The notes: generated by a model not told the origin, from the letters alone. A stretch of 50,918 nucleotides of DNA from JBDSGC01 sp046594105 (GCA_046594105.1 JBKJQB010000060.1:1-50918); one strand, 5' to 3'; positions 38,391 through 47,045 are shown, numbered from the stretch's first letter. Numbers and translations are program-made.

Positions 38391-38416
38391 GGAGCGCCCC
38401 ACTCGCGGGGCGCTCC
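38391..38416. terminator. Perfect 10-base-pair hairpin after the alcohol dehydrogenase gene
   Basis: GGAGCGCCCC (38391-38400) and GGGGCGCTCC (38407-38416) form a perfect stem with a 6-base loop, 15 bases past the dehydrogenase stop (minus strand). No T-run follows, so termination efficiency is uncertain. Confidence 0.55.
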
Positions 38417-38430
38417 CTGGTCGCGGAGGG

Positions 38431-39546
38431 TTACGGGGTGATCACCACTTTCATCACGCCATCGCGGCGCTCGCCGAACAGTTTGTAGGCCTCGTTGATG
38501 TCGGCCAGCTTGAAGCGGTGAGTGAGTAACGGAAGAAGATTGAGCTTGCCGCTGCGCACCATCTCGATGAGCCGGCGCATGCGCTCTTTGCCTCCCGGGC
38601 AGAGCGTGGTGACGATGCGATGGTCTCCCAGTCCCGCGGCGAAGGCGTCGTAGGGAACCTGGAGCTTGCCGGAGTAGACGCCCAGCGACGACAACGTACC
38701 GCCGGGGCGGAGAACGCGCAGCGCGGCTTCGAACGTTGGCTGGGTCCCCAGGGCTTCGATGGCCACGTCGACGCCGGTGCCGCCGGTGAGACGGCGGATC
38801 TCCTCGATGACGTCCACCTTGCGATGATCGATGACCACGTCGATGCCCATCTTGCGGGACATGGCGATGCGGTTGTCGTCACCGTCGACGCCGATGACCA
38901 GTGCCGCTCCCATGAGCTTGGCGCCAAGGGCCGCACAGAGGCCGATGGGGCCCTGGGCGAACACGGCCACCGTGTCACCGATCCGGACTCCGCCTGACTC
39001 GGCGCCGCTGATGCCGGTCGAGGCGATGTCGGAGAGAAGGATGGCCTGTTCGTCGGTGACATCGTGCGGAATCCTGGCCAGGTTGGCCTGCGCGTCGGGG
39101 ACCAGAAGATACTCAGCCTGCGCCCCGTTGATGGTGTTGCCGAAACGCCAGCCGCCCATGGCCTCCCAGCCGTTGCCGTGACCGCATTGCGACGACTTGC
39201 CGGACAGACAGGCGTTGCACTGGCCGCAGGGAGTGATGGCCCCGACCAGGACGCGGTCGCCGACCTTGTATCCATGCACGCCGACACCGAGCTCGTCGAT
39301 GACGCCGACCGGCTCGTGGCCGATGACCAGGCCTGGCTTGACCGGGTACTCCCCGCGAAGAATGTGGAGATCGGTGCCGCAGATCGTGGTCAGGGTCACA
39401 CGGATCACCGCTTCACCCGGTCCGGCGTGCGGCCGCGGGACGTCCTCGACCCGGATGTCATCGACGCCGTGAAACACGGCGGCGCGCATCGTGGTGGTCT
39501 TCTGGGACGGCATCATCTTTTCCTGCACGGCGAAAGCTGTGGACAT
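38431..39546 (-). CDS. Zinc-dependent medium-chain alcohol dehydrogenase
   Basis: 371 residues; ATG 39546 follows AGGAG at an 8-base spacing. Catalytic zinc ligands are Cys56 ('TTICGTDLH') and His77-Glu78 ('VIGHEPVG'); the structural zinc site is Cys107, 110, 113 and 121 ('CGQCNACLSGKSSQC'). The Rossmann domain has 'FAQGPIGLCAALGAKLMGA' and an acidic residue after strand 2 ('VIGVDGD'), which favours NAD+. The 'GGWRFGNTINGAQAEYLLVP' and 'TLCPGGKERMRRLIEM' blocks resemble secondary-alcohol dehydrogenases. It would interconvert an alcohol and an aldehyde or ketone and could dispose of reducing equivalents. No perfect box lies upstream, only an N5 palindrome (39566-39576). Confidence 0.92.
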   Translation of the reverse strand: MSTAFAVQEKMMPSQKTTTMRAAVFHGVDDIRVEDVPRPHAGPGEAVIRVTLTTICGTDLHILRGEYPVKPGLVIGHEPVGVIDELGVGVHGYKVGDRVLVGAITPCGQCNACLSGKSSQCGHGNGWEAMGGWRFGNTINGAQAEYLLVPDAQANLARIPHDVTDEQAILLSDIASTGISGAESGGVRIGDTVAVFAQGPIGLCAALGAKLMGAALVIGVDGDDNRIAMSRKMGIDVVIDHRKVDVIEEIRRLTGGTGVDVAIEALGTQPTFEAALRVLRPGGTLSSLGVYSGKLQVPYDAFAAGLGDHRIVTTLCPGGKERMRRLIEMVRSGKLNLLPLLTHRFKLADINEAYKLFGERRDGVMKVVITP

Positions 39547-39632
39547 GGGCGACTCTCCTTTTATCTGATCCCATCATCGGGCCTGGCGCAGCTGGCCGCC
39601 GTCACGGTTGCTACGCCCCGATGTGCGCTTCG

Positions 39633-40733
39633 TCACGTGGTTGGCAGGGACTCAGAATGCTGTCGAGCACGGTGCGTTGACGTTGAGTCTGCCGGGACGG
39701 CGCGAGCGACGACCCTGGCCATCTCGCGGCGCGGCATGGCCCGGGCGACCGGTGGTCCCGAGCCGATCCGGATCAGAAGTTGTGCCGGCTGCTCCGCGCC
39801 GGCCAGGTCGCGGATGTGGTCGCGCATCGCTTCCACCTCCACCGGCTGGTTGAGGAAGGAGTACTGAAGACCAACCTCAACCACGGTCAGCAGCAGAAAC
39901 TCGAGCGTCTCTCCGGCGCGGATCAGCGATTCGCGATCATCTTGCGCCGTCACCAGAAGGAGCACCTCGGCCGTCTCGGCCAGGCGGCGGTCATGGCGAC
40001 CCTGCCACGACCCTACATTGAACTGGCGCAGGAACCACGCCGCTCCTGCCGCCAGGAGGGTGGGCACCCCCATGGTGTCGGCGCGCAGTCCGTCTGTGTG
40101 CTGGTCATCGTCGGGACGGATCCAGTCGGCAGTCTCGGCACGCAAGGCCGGCCGCGCCATCTGCGCTCGACTGGCTTTCTCCACCATCTCCGCCACACGG
40201 TTTTTGTCGTGCTGCAGGATGAAACGAAGGGTTGCCGGGAAGCGGTCGACCACATCGCAGAGGCGCGACACTGCGCTCAGTTCGATCAACCTTCCGTCGA
40301 AGGGGGCGCGGTTGGTGTGGCGGTTCGGAATGGCCCGGAACAGATCGGCGAGGCTCCGGTCCGGGGCGCACGTCTCCATGACCGAGACCAGTGCCACCGG
40401 CATCCTTTCCTCCGGGCGTGCGTCGTAGCGCACGGAGGTGTGGAAGCCGAAGTGCGCGGCGGCGACGCGGAAGTTCGTGATGGCCGCGCCCACGCTCATC
40501 AATAGTTCGCGATCGTGCGGATCGATGACGGGCAGCCGCTGGGTATAGTCCGCGAAGACCTCCACACCGCTCTTGACGATCCGGAAAGCCCAGGGCTGCG
40601 TGTTGTGTCCCGATGGCGCCAGCACCGCGTACCGCAGCAGGAAGCGCATCTGTTCGTCGAAGGACTCGATATCGTAGAAATCGGAGGCGTCGATGCGCCA
40701 GGGAGTCACTCGGGGATGGAAGGATTCACTCAT
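39633..40733 (-). CDS. Acg-type nitroreductase-family FMN protein, paralogue 2
   Basis: 366 residues from ATG 40733 (GAGG 6 bases upstream); the frame opening to 41057 overlaps the universal stress gene and is rejected. It shares long blocks with the gene at 28612-29640: 'TPWRIDASDFYDIESFDEQM', 'AVLAPSGHNTQPWAFRI', 'FRVAAAHFGFHTS', 'NRHTNRAPF' and 'VGLQYSFLNQPVEV'. An FMN-binding, nitroreductase-like fold is predicted. In mycobacteria Acg proteins are DosR-regulated dormancy factors. Here it lies immediately after a universal stress gene on the same strand, with a near-match box (40761-40774) just upstream. Confidence 0.88.
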   Translation of the reverse strand: MSESFHPRVTPWRIDASDFYDIESFDEQMRFLLRYAVLAPSGHNTQPWAFRIVKSGVEVFADYTQRLPVIDPHDRELLMSVGAAITNFRVAAAHFGFHTSVRYDARPEERMPVALVSVMETCAPDRSLADLFRAIPNRHTNRAPFDGRLIELSAVSRLCDVVDRFPATLRFILQHDKNRVAEMVEKASRAQMARPALRAETADWIRPDDDQHTDGLRADTMGVPTLLAAGAAWFLRQFNVGSWQGRHDRRLAETAEVLLLVTAQDDRESLIRAGETLEFLLLTVVEVGLQYSFLNQPVEVEAMRDHIRDLAGAEQPAQLLIRIGSGPPVARAMPRREMARVVARAVPADSTSTHRARQHSESLPTT

Positions 40734-40760
40734 GGCCGGCCTCGCTTTCAGTCGTAGGAA

Positions 40761-40774
40761 ATGAGTCAGATCAC
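40761..40774. promoter_or_regulatory. Near-match GTGA-N6-TCAC box before Acg-type paralogue 2
   Basis: On the minus strand GTGATCTGACTCAT has one mismatch. It is 27 bases upstream of ATG 40733 and overlaps the stop of the preceding universal stress gene. Confidence 0.4.
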
Positions 40775-41683
40775 TGTGCTTGCCCACACCACGCCAGCTC
40801 GCTCGAGATTCGCGGCGACGTGAGTGCGCACACTCGTTGGGGGACAGTGGACCGTGAGCACAGGACAGTCGCTGTGATGCGTGAGCCGTGCGCCGAACGT
40901 TCCGTGCAGGACATCCGTTGCCGTTCGTTCCGCCGGCGCGCTCACCACGATCAGGTCGGCGTGTGCATTTCTGGCCAGTCCGGAAATCTGCTCGGCAACG
41001 TGCCGGCTGCCGGAGAGCCTGAGCTCGCATCGGTCGGCCAGCCCGACGGGAAGCCATTCGCGAAGCTCCCGGAGATCACCCTCCGCCTGGCTCAGATAGT
41101 TCGCCGGTGTGGCCCGGATGACGATGAACCGGGCCTCGGCCGGCACGAGCTCTGCGGCGAGCGTGAGCGCTTCCAGGCAATGCTCGTTGTCGATCACCGG
41201 GCAGATGGCGGTCCTGATGGAGGACGTGTCCGGGCTCCGCAGCGGAATGGCCAGGACCGGCACCTCCGCCTGCCGCGTCACCTCTTCGGTCACCGAACCG
41301 ATGACCAGACGCCGAACGCCGGTCCGCCCGTGCGTACCCATGACGATCAGTCCAGCGCCCGATTCGCGTGCCTGAGCCAGAATTCCTTCCAGTGGCAAGG
41401 CGACGCGAACCACGACGTCATAGGGGACCGACGGATCGATATTGAGCTTGGCATCGACTGCCAGTTGCTCCTCGGAGCGCGCTTTCAGCTGTGCGAACGA
41501 GCTCTCATCCCAACTTCCGGTGACCGCTGTGTAGTCGATCGGGGGCAGGTATGGATCGCAGTAGACGACGGTCAAACGCGCCCCCAGCCTGCCGGCCAGA
41601 TCGCTGGCGTAGCGCAGGGCATGGCCGGCGGTTTCGCTGAAGTCAGTAGGAACGAGAATGTGTTTGACTGTGGTCGTGGTCAT
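40766..41683 (-). CDS. Tandem-domain universal stress protein, copy 2
   Basis: 305 residues; ATG 41683 has GGAGG 6 bases upstream. Domain 1 is canonical ('VKHILVPTDFSETAGHALRY' through 'GTHGRTGVRRLVIGSVTEEV', the ATP loop). Domain 2 is degenerate ('RTAICPVIDNEHCLEALTLA', 'VVSAPAERTATDVLHGTFGA') and lacks a clear G-x2-G nucleotide loop, so only one half probably binds ATP. It precedes the Acg-type gene and is divergent from the twin-CX9C gene across a spacer with two CRP-like palindromes. Confidence 0.88.
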   Translation of the reverse strand: MTTTTVKHILVPTDFSETAGHALRYASDLAGRLGARLTVVYCDPYLPPIDYTAVTGSWDESSFAQLKARSEEQLAVDAKLNIDPSVPYDVVVRVALPLEGILAQARESGAGLIVMGTHGRTGVRRLVIGSVTEEVTRQAEVPVLAIPLRSPDTSSIRTAICPVIDNEHCLEALTLAAELVPAEARFIVIRATPANYLSQAEGDLRELREWLPVGLADRCELRLSGSRHVAEQISGLARNAHADLIVVSAPAERTATDVLHGTFGARLTHHSDCPVLTVHCPPTSVRTHVAANLERAGVVWASTVI

Positions 41684-41735
41684 GGGTCGCCTCCGTTGTG
41701 CAGTGCGACGATAGAGGGGCCTGGGAATGGCGGCG

Positions 41736-41749
41736 ATGACTGGGATCAT
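41736..41749. promoter_or_regulatory. ATGA-N6-TCAT palindrome in the usp/twin-CX9C divergent promoter
   Basis: ATGACTGGGATCAT keeps the TGA-N6-TCA core and is 52 bases upstream of the universal stress ATG. With the perfect box 8 bases further on, it gives this divergent promoter two possible Crp/Fnr sites. Confidence 0.45.
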
Positions 41750-41757
41750 GCGACCCG

Positions 41758-41771
41758 GTGACAGCCGTCAC
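41758..41771. promoter_or_regulatory. Perfect GTGA-N6-TCAC palindrome before twin-CX9C paralogue B
   Basis: GTGACAGCCGTCAC lies 71 bases upstream of the twin-CX9C ATG (41843) and 74 bases upstream of the divergent universal stress gene. Confidence 0.65.
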
Positions 41772-41842
41772 AGTGCAGTGGTGCGTCCGGCTACTGTCCA
41801 TCGACGCGGAATGCGCGATGCTGGCGGGAAGAGGAGACCACC

Positions 41843-42244
41843 ATGACCAGTCTGCAACCAGTGTCCGACCCCATTTCCCGCCTGTCCCTCATTGCGGGCC
41901 TGCGCCGGGAGATCGCGAACTGCGCCGGCGACCGCTCCATGTGCAGCCTGGCCGCGGAGAAGGATGTCTTCTGCCACGGCTTCCGCCGATTCTCCGGGGT
42001 GGAACTGCGCCAGCGATTTTCCTGGCTGGCCCGCAAGCGTCCGGCAGCCGCTCTGCCGGAGCTGGAGCGCCTGGCGGACGCGTGGCAGCTGGCACGGCAG
42101 GAGGTCCTGGACGTTCCGACGGCGTGCGACGTTCAGAGTCAGGAACACGATCTCTGCAATGGCTGGGAGGACTTTTCAGACCATGACCTCGCCATGTTCT
42201 ACGCGGAGCTCAAAGGTTGTGCTGAAATCAAACCGGTTCCGTGA
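41843..42244 (+). CDS. Small twin-CX9C protein, paralogue B
   Basis: A 133-residue charged, helical protein; ATG 41843 is preceded by GAGGAGA. Cysteines 34 and 44 ('CSLAAEKDVFC') and 95 and 105 ('CDVQSQEHDLC') form two CX9C pairs at exactly the spacing of paralogue A (21064-21471). The shared 'GFRRFSGVELRQRFS', 'LADAWQLARQE' and 'GWEDFSDHDLAMFYAEL' blocks confirm common ancestry. No signal peptide or membrane segment is seen. The perfect box upstream and the neighbours (universal stress, hydrolase, acyl-CoA synthetase) place it in the redox island. Function is unknown; metal, Fe-S or disulfide chemistry is inferred from the cysteines only. Confidence 0.75.
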   Translation: MTSLQPVSDPISRLSLIAGLRREIANCAGDRSMCSLAAEKDVFCHGFRRFSGVELRQRFSWLARKRPAAALPELERLADAWQLARQEVLDVPTACDVQSQEHDLCNGWEDFSDHDLAMFYAELKGCAEIKPVP

Positions 42245-42275
42245 CCCTGACCCACGCAGACGGCGAAGGACCTGC

Positions 42276-43268
42276 ATGGACGCGCGAGACACCACTCGAT
42301 GGAAATGGTTCGTCACCGCACCCATCGCCGTAGTGACACTGTCATTGATCGCCTGTTCGTCGGGTCAGCTCCGGCGCGCGAGAGCCGAACGGCATCACCT
42401 GGGAGACGTGCTTTACGTGGAGCGCGCGGGGAACGGACCACCAGTGGTCTTGCTGGCAGGGCTCATGGGATCGACTCGGTACTGGAAATCAGCACACTTC
42501 GAGACAGTGGCCAGCCAGCACAAGGTTCTCGTCATCGACGCGCTCGGCTTCGGCCGGTCGGCGTGGCCGGACGGCGATTACACGCTCGAGGATCACGTGT
42601 CCGCGCTCCGGCGCACGCTAGTACGGGAAGGAGCAACCTCACACGTTACCTTCGTTGCCCATTCTTTCGGAACCATCGTCGCTGCGAACTATGCAGCGCA
42701 GTATCCGGACGAAGTTGACCATCTGTATCTGCTCGGAACCCCGATGTTTCGCAACGCGAAGGAAGCCCGCAAGCAAATGGCCGGAATGTCGTTTGTGGCG
42801 AGACTCTTCTCGCGCAGCCGATGGATCGCATGGGGGGCGTGCATGGTTCAGGACGCGCTGAACCCTCTGGCCCGTCGGCTCGCGCCGCTGATCGGCAGAG
42901 GTATTCCTCCGGAAGTGGCCGAAGACTCCACGCTGCACTTCTGGGGCTCGCTCGATGGCACGGTGAGGAACGTGATCCTTTCGAAGCCGATTGAGGTACC
43001 ACTTGCGCTCCTCGGGACGAGGGTGACGTTTGTCCACGGTCAGCTCGACCGCGTCACACCCCTTTCGCGCATACAGGAGGTCGCGCAACGCATCGGCGCC
43101 GGATTGATCGTCGTCCCGGGCGGCCACGGTGACTACGTGGCCTCAGGAACGAACGCCGTGATCCGGCGACTTGACTCAAGAAAATCATCGGACACGCCTT
43201 CTCCTGAAACAGCGACCTTTCTCCCGGAACTCCTGGAAGCGGGCAGCTGGCGAACCACACGAGGGTAA
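42276..43268 (+). CDS. Lipid-anchored alpha/beta hydrolase
   Basis: 330 residues; ATG 42276 has AAGGA 5 bases upstream. The N-terminus 'FVTAPIAVVTLSLIACSS' is a lipoprotein signal with a lipobox-type L-I-A-C, so the protein should be anchored at the membrane outside the cytoplasm. The fold shows 'PPVVLLAGLMGSTRYWKSAH' (oxyanion region), 'VIDALGFGRSAWP', the nucleophile elbow 'VAHSFGT' (Ser), the acid in 'VHGQLDRVTPL' (Asp) and the His in 'PGGHGDYV'. It is a serine esterase, lipase or related hydrolase of unknown substrate, located 32 bases after the twin-CX9C gene and probably in its operon. Confidence 0.85.
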   Translation: MDARDTTRWKWFVTAPIAVVTLSLIACSSGQLRRARAERHHLGDVLYVERAGNGPPVVLLAGLMGSTRYWKSAHFETVASQHKVLVIDALGFGRSAWPDGDYTLEDHVSALRRTLVREGATSHVTFVAHSFGTIVAANYAAQYPDEVDHLYLLGTPMFRNAKEARKQMAGMSFVARLFSRSRWIAWGACMVQDALNPLARRLAPLIGRGIPPEVAEDSTLHFWGSLDGTVRNVILSKPIEVPLALLGTRVTFVHGQLDRVTPLSRIQEVAQRIGAGLIVVPGGHGDYVASGTNAVIRRLDSRKSSDTPSPETATFLPELLEAGSWRTTRG

Positions 43269-43332
43269 TCTCTTTACCGGTCTCGCTCCTCGAGCTGTTC
43301 GCCGCCCCAGGACCTGGGCATCGGGCGCACGG

Positions 43333-43346
43333 GTGACCGCCGTCAC
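43333..43346. promoter_or_regulatory. Perfect GTGA-N6-TCAC palindrome before the acyl-CoA synthetase
   Basis: GTGACCGCCGTCAC lies 57 bases upstream of ATG 43404. It is almost identical to the box at 41758 (GTGACAGCCGTCAC). Confidence 0.65.
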
Positions 43347-43403
43347 CATCTGCGGTGACTTCCCATCCCGTTGAACATCATCGTGAAAGGGTACGGTGCA
43401 GCC

Positions 43404-46082
43404 ATGACCGCTGGAACGTATCCGATTGAGTTTGAAGCCGACGTGGTCCTGCGGACAGGGGGCACTCTGCACCTGCGTCCTATCCGCCCGGAAGACCTGG
43501 GGCGCCTCTGTGATTTCTTCAGGAAACTGTCGGCAGAGGCGTCGCACGCCCGGTTCTTCGATCAGTGCTCTGCGGAGAACGCCGCTCGGTATTCGCCCGT
43601 CACGGTCGACTACGAAAAGGAATTTGGCGTGATCGGGGAGAGTGGGGGGGACATCGTTGGCGTGGCGCACTACTTCGCATCGAAGCGCAGACCGAAGACC
43701 GCCGAGGTGGCATTCGCGATTGCCGACTCGGTGCAGGGGCGGGGGATCGGAACGAAGCTGCTGGAGGTGCTGGTCGCTGCCGCCAGAACGCACGCCATCG
43801 AACGATTTGAGGCCGACGTGCTCGCCGGCAACAACCGCATGCTCGACGTCTTCCAGGCGATCGGCTTCTCCGTCACCCGGGAGGTCGAGGGAGGGACCGT
43901 GCATCTGTCCTTCCCCATCGCTTCGACTGTGCTGACCGAACAACGTGCAGCGGAGCGTTCCCAGACTGCCGCTGCTGCCTCCATGCGGGCCATCTTCGCG
44001 CCGCGCTCGATCGCCGTCATCGGTGCCAGCCGCCGCCCGGGTCAACTGGGGAACGCGATCGTCCGGAATCTTCTGGACACCGGCTATCGAGGAACGTTGT
44101 ACGTCGTCAATCCGCACGCTTCGGAAATCGAGTCGGTGCTGGCGTTCGCCAGCATGAGCGCCATTCCCGACGAGGTCGAACTGGCCATCATCGCCGTGCC
44201 CGCTCTGCAGGTGGAGGCGCTGCTGGACGACTGCATCGCCAGGAGAGTTGCCGCGGTGGTCATCATCAGCGCGGGATTCAGCGAGACCGGAGAAGAAGGG
44301 CGGGCCATGGAACGGCGGCTCCTGGAGAAGGCTCGGGCCGCCGGCATCCGGATGGTCGGTCCCAACTGCATGGGGGTGCTCAACACCGATCCGGGCACGC
44401 AGATGCACGCGACGTTTTCCTCGATTTTCCCGCCGGCGGGCAATGTGGCGATGTCCAGCCAGAGCGGCGCGCTGGGCCTGGCGGTGCTGGACTACGCGAA
44501 GTCGCTGAATATCGGATTCTCAACGTTCATCTCGGTTGGGAACAAGGCAGACGTGTCCGGGAACGACCTCATTCAGTACTGGGCGGCCGACCCGAAGACC
44601 GACGTGATCCTGCTGTACCTGGAGAGCTTCGGCAATCCTCGAAAATTCGCCGAGATCGCCCGGCGGGTCAGTCGCACCAAACCGATCGTCGCAGTGAAGG
44701 CCGGTCGCTCGGAGGCGGGAGCGAGGGCGGCCAGCTCGCACACAGGCGCGCTGGCGACGAGCGACGCGATCGTCGACGATCTTTTCCGGCAGTCCGGCGT
44801 CATCCGTACCCGCACCCTCGAGGAGATGTTCGACGTCACGTCGCTGCTGGCGAACCAGCCGCTTCCCACAGGCAACCGGGTGGCCATCATCACGAACGCC
44901 GGCGGTCCCGGAATTCTCGCCGCCGACGCCTGCGAGGCCCAGGGCCTGAAGCTGGTGGAGTTGGGAGAAGAGACGACGACCGCGCTGCGGGCATTCCTCC
45001 CGGCGGCCGCAAGCGTCGGCAATCCGATCGACATGATCGCCTCCGCATCCGCAGATCAGTACCGCCAGAGCCTCGAGCTGCTGCTGGCCGACCGCGATGT
45101 CGACGCCGTGATCGTCATCTACATTCCGGTACTGCCCGCCGGCGCGCTGGCGGTGGCCGAGGCAATCCGCACCGCCGCTGCTGGAAGCGGAAAGACGATT
45201 CTGGCTACGTTCATGAGCTCTTCCGGCGTTCCTGCGCCGCTGGCGCCGGTTCCGGCGTTCCCCTTTCCGGAGCGGGCCGTCAACGCGTTGGCCCTGGCCA
45301 CACGCTACGCAGAATGGCGGCGGCGACCGCTGGAAACGATTCCGGCGTTTGAGGACTTCGACGTCGCGCGGCTGCGTGCCCTGATGGATGAAAAACTCTC
45401 GGAGGGCGGTGGGTGGCTCGCGCCGCTCGCAGTGGCGGCGCTGCTCGCCGCCGCGCGGATCCCCGCTCCGCAGACACTCTTCGCCTCGTCGCCGGAAGAG
45501 GCGATGGAGGCAGCGATGCGCCTCCGGTTTCCCGTCGCCTTGAAGGCTTACGGGCCGGAGCTGTTGCACAAGAGCGATGTGGGCGGGGTGAAGCTGGCCC
45601 TGCGCGATGAGCTCGCGGTCGGCAGCGCCTACGAAGAACTCGCGGCGAGACTCGGCGGCGCGATGACCGGTGCGATCATCCAGCCGATGGTGCGCGGCGG
45701 TGTGGAGATGATGATTGGAGTGACCTGGCAGCCGAGCTTCGGGCACGTGATCGCCTGCGGTGCCGGCGGCGTCTTGCTCGAGCTGTGGTCCGACGTCACC
45801 TTCCGCATGCGGCCGCTGACGGATCTCGATGCCCAGGAGATGGTGGCGGGACTGCGGAGCGCGAAGCTGCTTCGGGGATACCGAGGCGCACCGCCCGCCG
45901 ACGTCGCTGCCATGAGAGAAGTCATCCTCCGCGTCTCCGCGCTGCTGGACCTCTGTCCGGAGATTCGGGAGATGGATCTGAATCCGCTGATGGTCCTCGA
46001 GCGTGGCCTCTCCGCGGTCGATGCGCGGATCCGGGTGGAAGCGGCGTCAGATCCGGTGTCTTCGCGGCGCATCGCGTACTAG
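43404..46082 (+). CDS. GNAT acetyltransferase fused to an ADP-forming acyl-CoA synthetase
   Basis: 892 residues from ATG 43404 (TTG 43371 is an alternative; the ribosome site is weak). The N-terminal 170 residues are a GNAT domain with the acetyl-CoA loop 'VQGRGIGTKLLEVLVAAART'. Then come the CoA-binding domain ('PRSIAVIGASRRPGQLGNAI'), the ligase-CoA domain with the phospho-histidine motif 'ASSHTGALATSD' (His446), and a C-terminal ATP-grasp domain ('PVALKAYGPELLHKSDVGGV', 'EMDLNPLMV'). The synthetase half normally makes acetate and ATP from acetyl-CoA, ADP and Pi, or the reverse; the GNAT half resembles PatZ-type protein acetyltransferases, although there GNAT is C-terminal. With NifJ it would give ATP from pyruvate by substrate-level phosphorylation. 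Controlled by its own perfect box. Confidence 0.92.
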   Translation: MTAGTYPIEFEADVVLRTGGTLHLRPIRPEDLGRLCDFFRKLSAEASHARFFDQCSAENAARYSPVTVDYEKEFGVIGESGGDIVGVAHYFASKRRPKTAEVAFAIADSVQGRGIGTKLLEVLVAAARTHAIERFEADVLAGNNRMLDVFQAIGFSVTREVEGGTVHLSFPIASTVLTEQRAAERSQTAAAASMRAIFAPRSIAVIGASRRPGQLGNAIVRNLLDTGYRGTLYVVNPHASEIESVLAFASMSAIPDEVELAIIAVPALQVEALLDDCIARRVAAVVIISAGFSETGEEGRAMERRLLEKARAAGIRMVGPNCMGVLNTDPGTQMHATFSSIFPPAGNVAMSSQSGALGLAVLDYAKSLNIGFSTFISVGNKADVSGNDLIQYWAADPKTDVILLYLESFGNPRKFAEIARRVSRTKPIVAVKAGRSEAGARAASSHTGALATSDAIVDDLFRQSGVIRTRTLEEMFDVTSLLANQPLPTGNRVAIITNAGGPGILAADACEAQGLKLVELGEETTTALRAFLPAAASVGNPIDMIASASADQYRQSLELLLADRDVDAVIVIYIPVLPAGALAVAEAIRTAAAGSGKTILATFMSSSGVPAPLAPVPAFPFPERAVNALALATRYAEWRRRPLETIPAFEDFDVARLRALMDEKLSEGGGWLAPLAVAALLAAARIPAPQTLFASSPEEAMEAAMRLRFPVALKAYGPELLHKSDVGGVKLALRDELAVGSAYEELAARLGGAMTGAIIQPMVRGGVEMMIGVTWQPSFGHVIACGAGGVLLELWSDVTFRMRPLTDLDAQEMVAGLRSAKLLRGYRGAPPADVAAMREVILRVSALLDLCPEIREMDLNPLMVLERGLSAVDARIRVEAASDPVSSRRIAY

Positions 46083-46110
46083 GCCGGCACGGCCGGCGGC
46101 GCTGGTTGCC
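46083..46110 (+). repeat. REP-like repeat copy downstream of the acyl-CoA synthetase
   Basis: GCCGGCACGGCCGGCGGCG plus CTGGTTGCC begins at the base after the stop codon. It shares the core with the copies at 28368 and 50188 and lies between convergent genes (acyl-CoA synthetase and OsmC). Confidence 0.6.
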
Positions 46111-46178
46111 CAAGGCTCCGCCAGGATCACGCTTCAGGACGTTTGCCGCGCATGAGTTGCGACCGCGGAGCTGCAGGT

Positions 46179-46607
46179 CTATCGCGCCGCCGCCAACGTT
46201 TCCTCGATCTTGATTTCTGCCATCAGGGTCTTGGCCACGGGGCATCGCCGGGCCACGGTGAGCATGCGCTCGCGTTGCGCTTCGGTGAGGTTTCCCGTGA
46301 GTCTGATCACCACGGTGAAGCGGTGGATGTACCCATCCGTGCTCGTGCAGTCCGCGCAGTCTTTGGCGTAGAGGCGATCGCTCGAAACGCTGACCTCGAC
46401 ACCGGTGAGAGGGATGTTTTCCCGCTTGGCCACCACGTGCATGGTCATAGAGGTACAACCGCCCAGTCCGGCGGCCACCAGGTCGTAGGGAGTCGGCCCG
46501 AGGTTCGTGCCGCCGGCGGCGAGAGGCTCGTCGGCGATCAGGCGGTGCTCGCCGATTTCGATTTCGTTGCGAAAGGAAAAATCAGAGCGGACGATCACCG
46601 GGCTCAT
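46179..46607 (-). CDS. OsmC-family peroxiredoxin-like protein
   Basis: A 142-residue protein from ATG 46607; the open frame to 46706 is rejected because the OsmC fold begins at 'MSPVIVRSDFSFRNEIEIGE'. The two family cysteines are present: 'GLGGCTSMTMHVVAKRE' (Cys near 51) and 'ARRCPVAKTL' (Cys near 124), the peroxidatic and resolving positions of the OsmC/Ohr fold. The extra pair 'CADCTS' is not a family hallmark. It reduces organic or hydroperoxides with thiols in the cytoplasm. It is convergent with the acyl-CoA synthetase. Confidence 0.88.
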   Translation of the reverse strand: MSPVIVRSDFSFRNEIEIGEHRLIADEPLAAGGTNLGPTPYDLVAAGLGGCTSMTMHVVAKRENIPLTGVEVSVSSDRLYAKDCADCTSTDGYIHRFTVVIRLTGNLTEAQRERMLTVARRCPVAKTLMAEIKIEETLAAAR

Positions 46608-46824
46608 GGCGCCACCTCGGCGGCCATGATGCAACGCGTGGCGAGAGGGAGTCCAGCGAATGGCTGATGACCAGCCTCCAACCGTGGTTCTGTTGGTGCA
46701 CTGCAACGTGCTCGTGAGTCAGCACGCCGAGTGGCGCCGGCTGGAAGCCGGCGGACCGGCCGGCAAGGATGCCGGCGCTCCGTTCGCTCCGCTCAGAAGG
46801 CGCACCGCTCTATTTTTTGGCTCC
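46608..46824. other. GC-rich spacer with short palindromes
   Basis: Contains several GCCGGC-containing short inverted repeats (around 46735-46785) and no supported gene. It leads into the 111-base tandem repeat. Confidence 0.4.
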
Positions 46825-47045
46825 GAGGCTGTGAAGAAATCCCGAACCCCCACCTGAGCGGCGCGGGTAGCGGGCTGAGGCGAAAATCGTGGCGGACGCT
46901 TTGCGAACCAACCGCCGCCGGCCGGGCCGGCCTCAGAGGCTGTGAAGAAATCCCAAACCGCCACCTGAGCGGCTCGGGTTGCGGGCTAAGACGAAAATCG
47001 TGGCGGACGCTTTGCGAACCAACGCCGCCGGCCATGCCGGCCAGC
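46825..47045. repeat. 111-base tandem direct repeat carrying two inverted copies of the REP-like core
   Basis: Unit 1 (46825-46935) and unit 2 (46936-47045) both begin GAGGCTGTGAAGAAATCCC and include TGGCGGACGCTTTGCGAACC followed by the CGCCGGCC core. They are about 90% identical. The second half of each unit is the reverse complement of the element at 50188-50238, so two copies here and one copy there flank the lipoprotein and helicase genes in opposite orientation. The array ends directly at the stop codon of the lipoprotein gene (47046). Confidence 0.75.

Noticed and set aside
39566..39576. TGATCCCATCA palindrome before the alcohol dehydrogenase
   Set aside because: The spacing between half-sites is N5, not the N6 of the other boxes, so it was not counted as a Crp/Fnr site.
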